A stretch of DNA of 7,521 bases, from positions 1-7,521 of the forward strand of contig URRK01000079.1 of the NCBI GenBank assembly GCA_900550315.1. Direction: 5' to 3'. The stretch is from an uncultured Oscillospiraceae bacterium. Its GTDB lineage: Bacteria > Bacillota > Clostridia > Oscillospirales > Acutalibacteraceae. Both the position numbers and the translations under genes were made by a program. The notes beneath the pieces were generated by a model. That model was not told the origin of the DNA. It saw nothing but the letters and a program-made list of their open reading frames with translations, and searched no databases. Of this stretch, positions 6,935 to 7,521 are shown piece by piece (position 1 is the stretch's first letter; each line of letters begins with the position of its first letter).

Positions 6935-7521
6935 ATGCCAATTAAAATTAGTAACGAGCTGCCGGCCCGTAAGGTGCTGGAAAGCGAGCACATTTTTGTT
7001 ATGACCGAGACCCGCGCCCTTTCGCAGGATATTCGGCCGCTTAAAATTTTAATTTTAAATTTAATGCCAAATAAAATAGAAACCGAAACGCAATTGCTGC
7101 GTTGCCTTTCTAACACGCCGCTGCAAATTGAAATTACCTTAATGCAAATGCAGTCGCACCACTCTAAAAATACCTCGCAAGAGCATTTGCTGGCTTTTTA
7201 CACCACCTTTAACCAAATTGCCAACAACCGGTACGACGGTATGATTATTACCGGCGCCCCGGTAGAACAGATGGAGTTTGAGCAGGTTGGCTACTGGGAC
7301 GAGCTTTGTAAGATCATGGAATGGTCGAAAACCCATGTATTCTCCACCCTGCACATTTGCTGGGGCGCGCAGGCCGGGCTTTACTACCATTACGGTATTC
7401 AAAAAAGGCTGCTGCCGCAAAAGCTTTCCGGCGTTTTTAAGGTAGATATTTTAACCGAAAAATCCCGCCTTTTTCATGGTATGGACCAATTTTTGTATGT
7501 TCCGCAATCCCGGCACACCGA
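6935..7521 (+). CDS. metA: Homoserine O-acyltransferase MetA, probably acetyl-CoA specific (3' end outside window)
   Basis: The first 195 residues of a roughly 300-residue enzyme are present; it acylates homoserine in the first committed step of methionine synthesis in the cytoplasm. Family motifs are clear: [16 protein letters not shown] (36-51), [23 protein letters not shown] (101-111) and [17 protein letters not shown] (138-154). The catalytic nucleophile is Cys142. Residue 111 is Glu; published work on Bacillus and E. coli MetA links Glu here to acetyl-CoA and Gly to succinyl-CoA, so homoserine O-acetyltransferase activity is favoured. The usual PHSR motif reads PQSR (190-193). The catalytic His and Glu of the C-terminal part lie outside the window. 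ATG 6935 is preceded by GGGGTG (6919-6924) at 10-base spacing. It is divergent from the TSUP pair. Confidence 0.95.
   Translation, partial: MPIKISNELPARKVLESEHIFVMTETRALSQDIRPLKILILNLMPNKIETETQLLRCLSNTPLQIEITLMQMQSHHSKNTSQEHLLAFYTTFNQIANNRYDGMIITGAPVEQMEFEQVGYWDELCKIMEWSKTHVFSTLHICWGAQAGLYYHYGIQKRLLPQKLSGVFKVDILTEKSRLFHGMDQFLYVPQSRHT

Noticed and set aside
7139..7420. 93-residue frame antisense to metA
   Set aside because: It is a shadow of conserved metA codons, including the active-site region, with no start signal.

Overview
The window looks like chromosomal DNA from a spore-forming, Gram-positive-type Clostridia, probably Ruminococcaceae/Oscillospiraceae-like. Four things point there: the class I heat-shock operon order hrcA-grpE-dnaK-dnaJ under one CIRCE operator, a DnaK lacking the extra N-terminal-domain segment typical of Gram-negative DnaK, a BofA-family sporulation gene, and SD-led TTG starts. 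Genes are of moderate GC and the gaps are AT-rich. The genus is an inference; no rRNA or other taxonomic marker is present.

Layout. (1) 2-328 (+) is the C-terminal DNA-binding part of an AraC-family regulator, cut by the left edge and closed by a strong intrinsic terminator (427-455). (2) 329-648 has no gene. It holds that terminator, a perfect 7-bp inverted repeat, a sigma-A promoter and a perfect CIRCE operator lying at the predicted transcription start. (3) 649-5456 (+) is hrcA, grpE, dnaK, dnaJ, followed by a terminator at 5532-5569. The gap before dnaJ (4181-4301) is densely structured and can fold in mutually exclusive ways around the dnaJ ribosome-binding site. (4) 5571-5751 has no gene, only an imperfect inverted repeat. 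(5) 5752-6835 (-) reads, in transcription order, as two half-size TSUP (TauE/SafE) membrane proteins coupled by an ATGA overlap, then a bofA-like gene. (6) 6836-6934 is a divergent promoter region with a long-armed inverted repeat. (7) 6935-7521 (+) is metA, cut by the right edge.

How the genes fit together. HrcA should repress the whole chaperone operon through CIRCE, and DnaK, DnaJ and GrpE form one ATP-driven folding machine. TSUP proteins often carry sulfur compounds and MetA commits homoserine to methionine, so the divergent TSUP/metA pair may be a small sulfur-related unit; this is inference. BofA would act in the mother cell during sporulation.

I found no mobile element, CRISPR array, tRNA, rRNA or wholly novel gene system. 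Most of the window is conserved housekeeping sequence. The best leads are regulatory: the switch-like RNA structure at the dnaJ start, the shared inverted repeat between metA and TSUP, and the split TSUP transporter.
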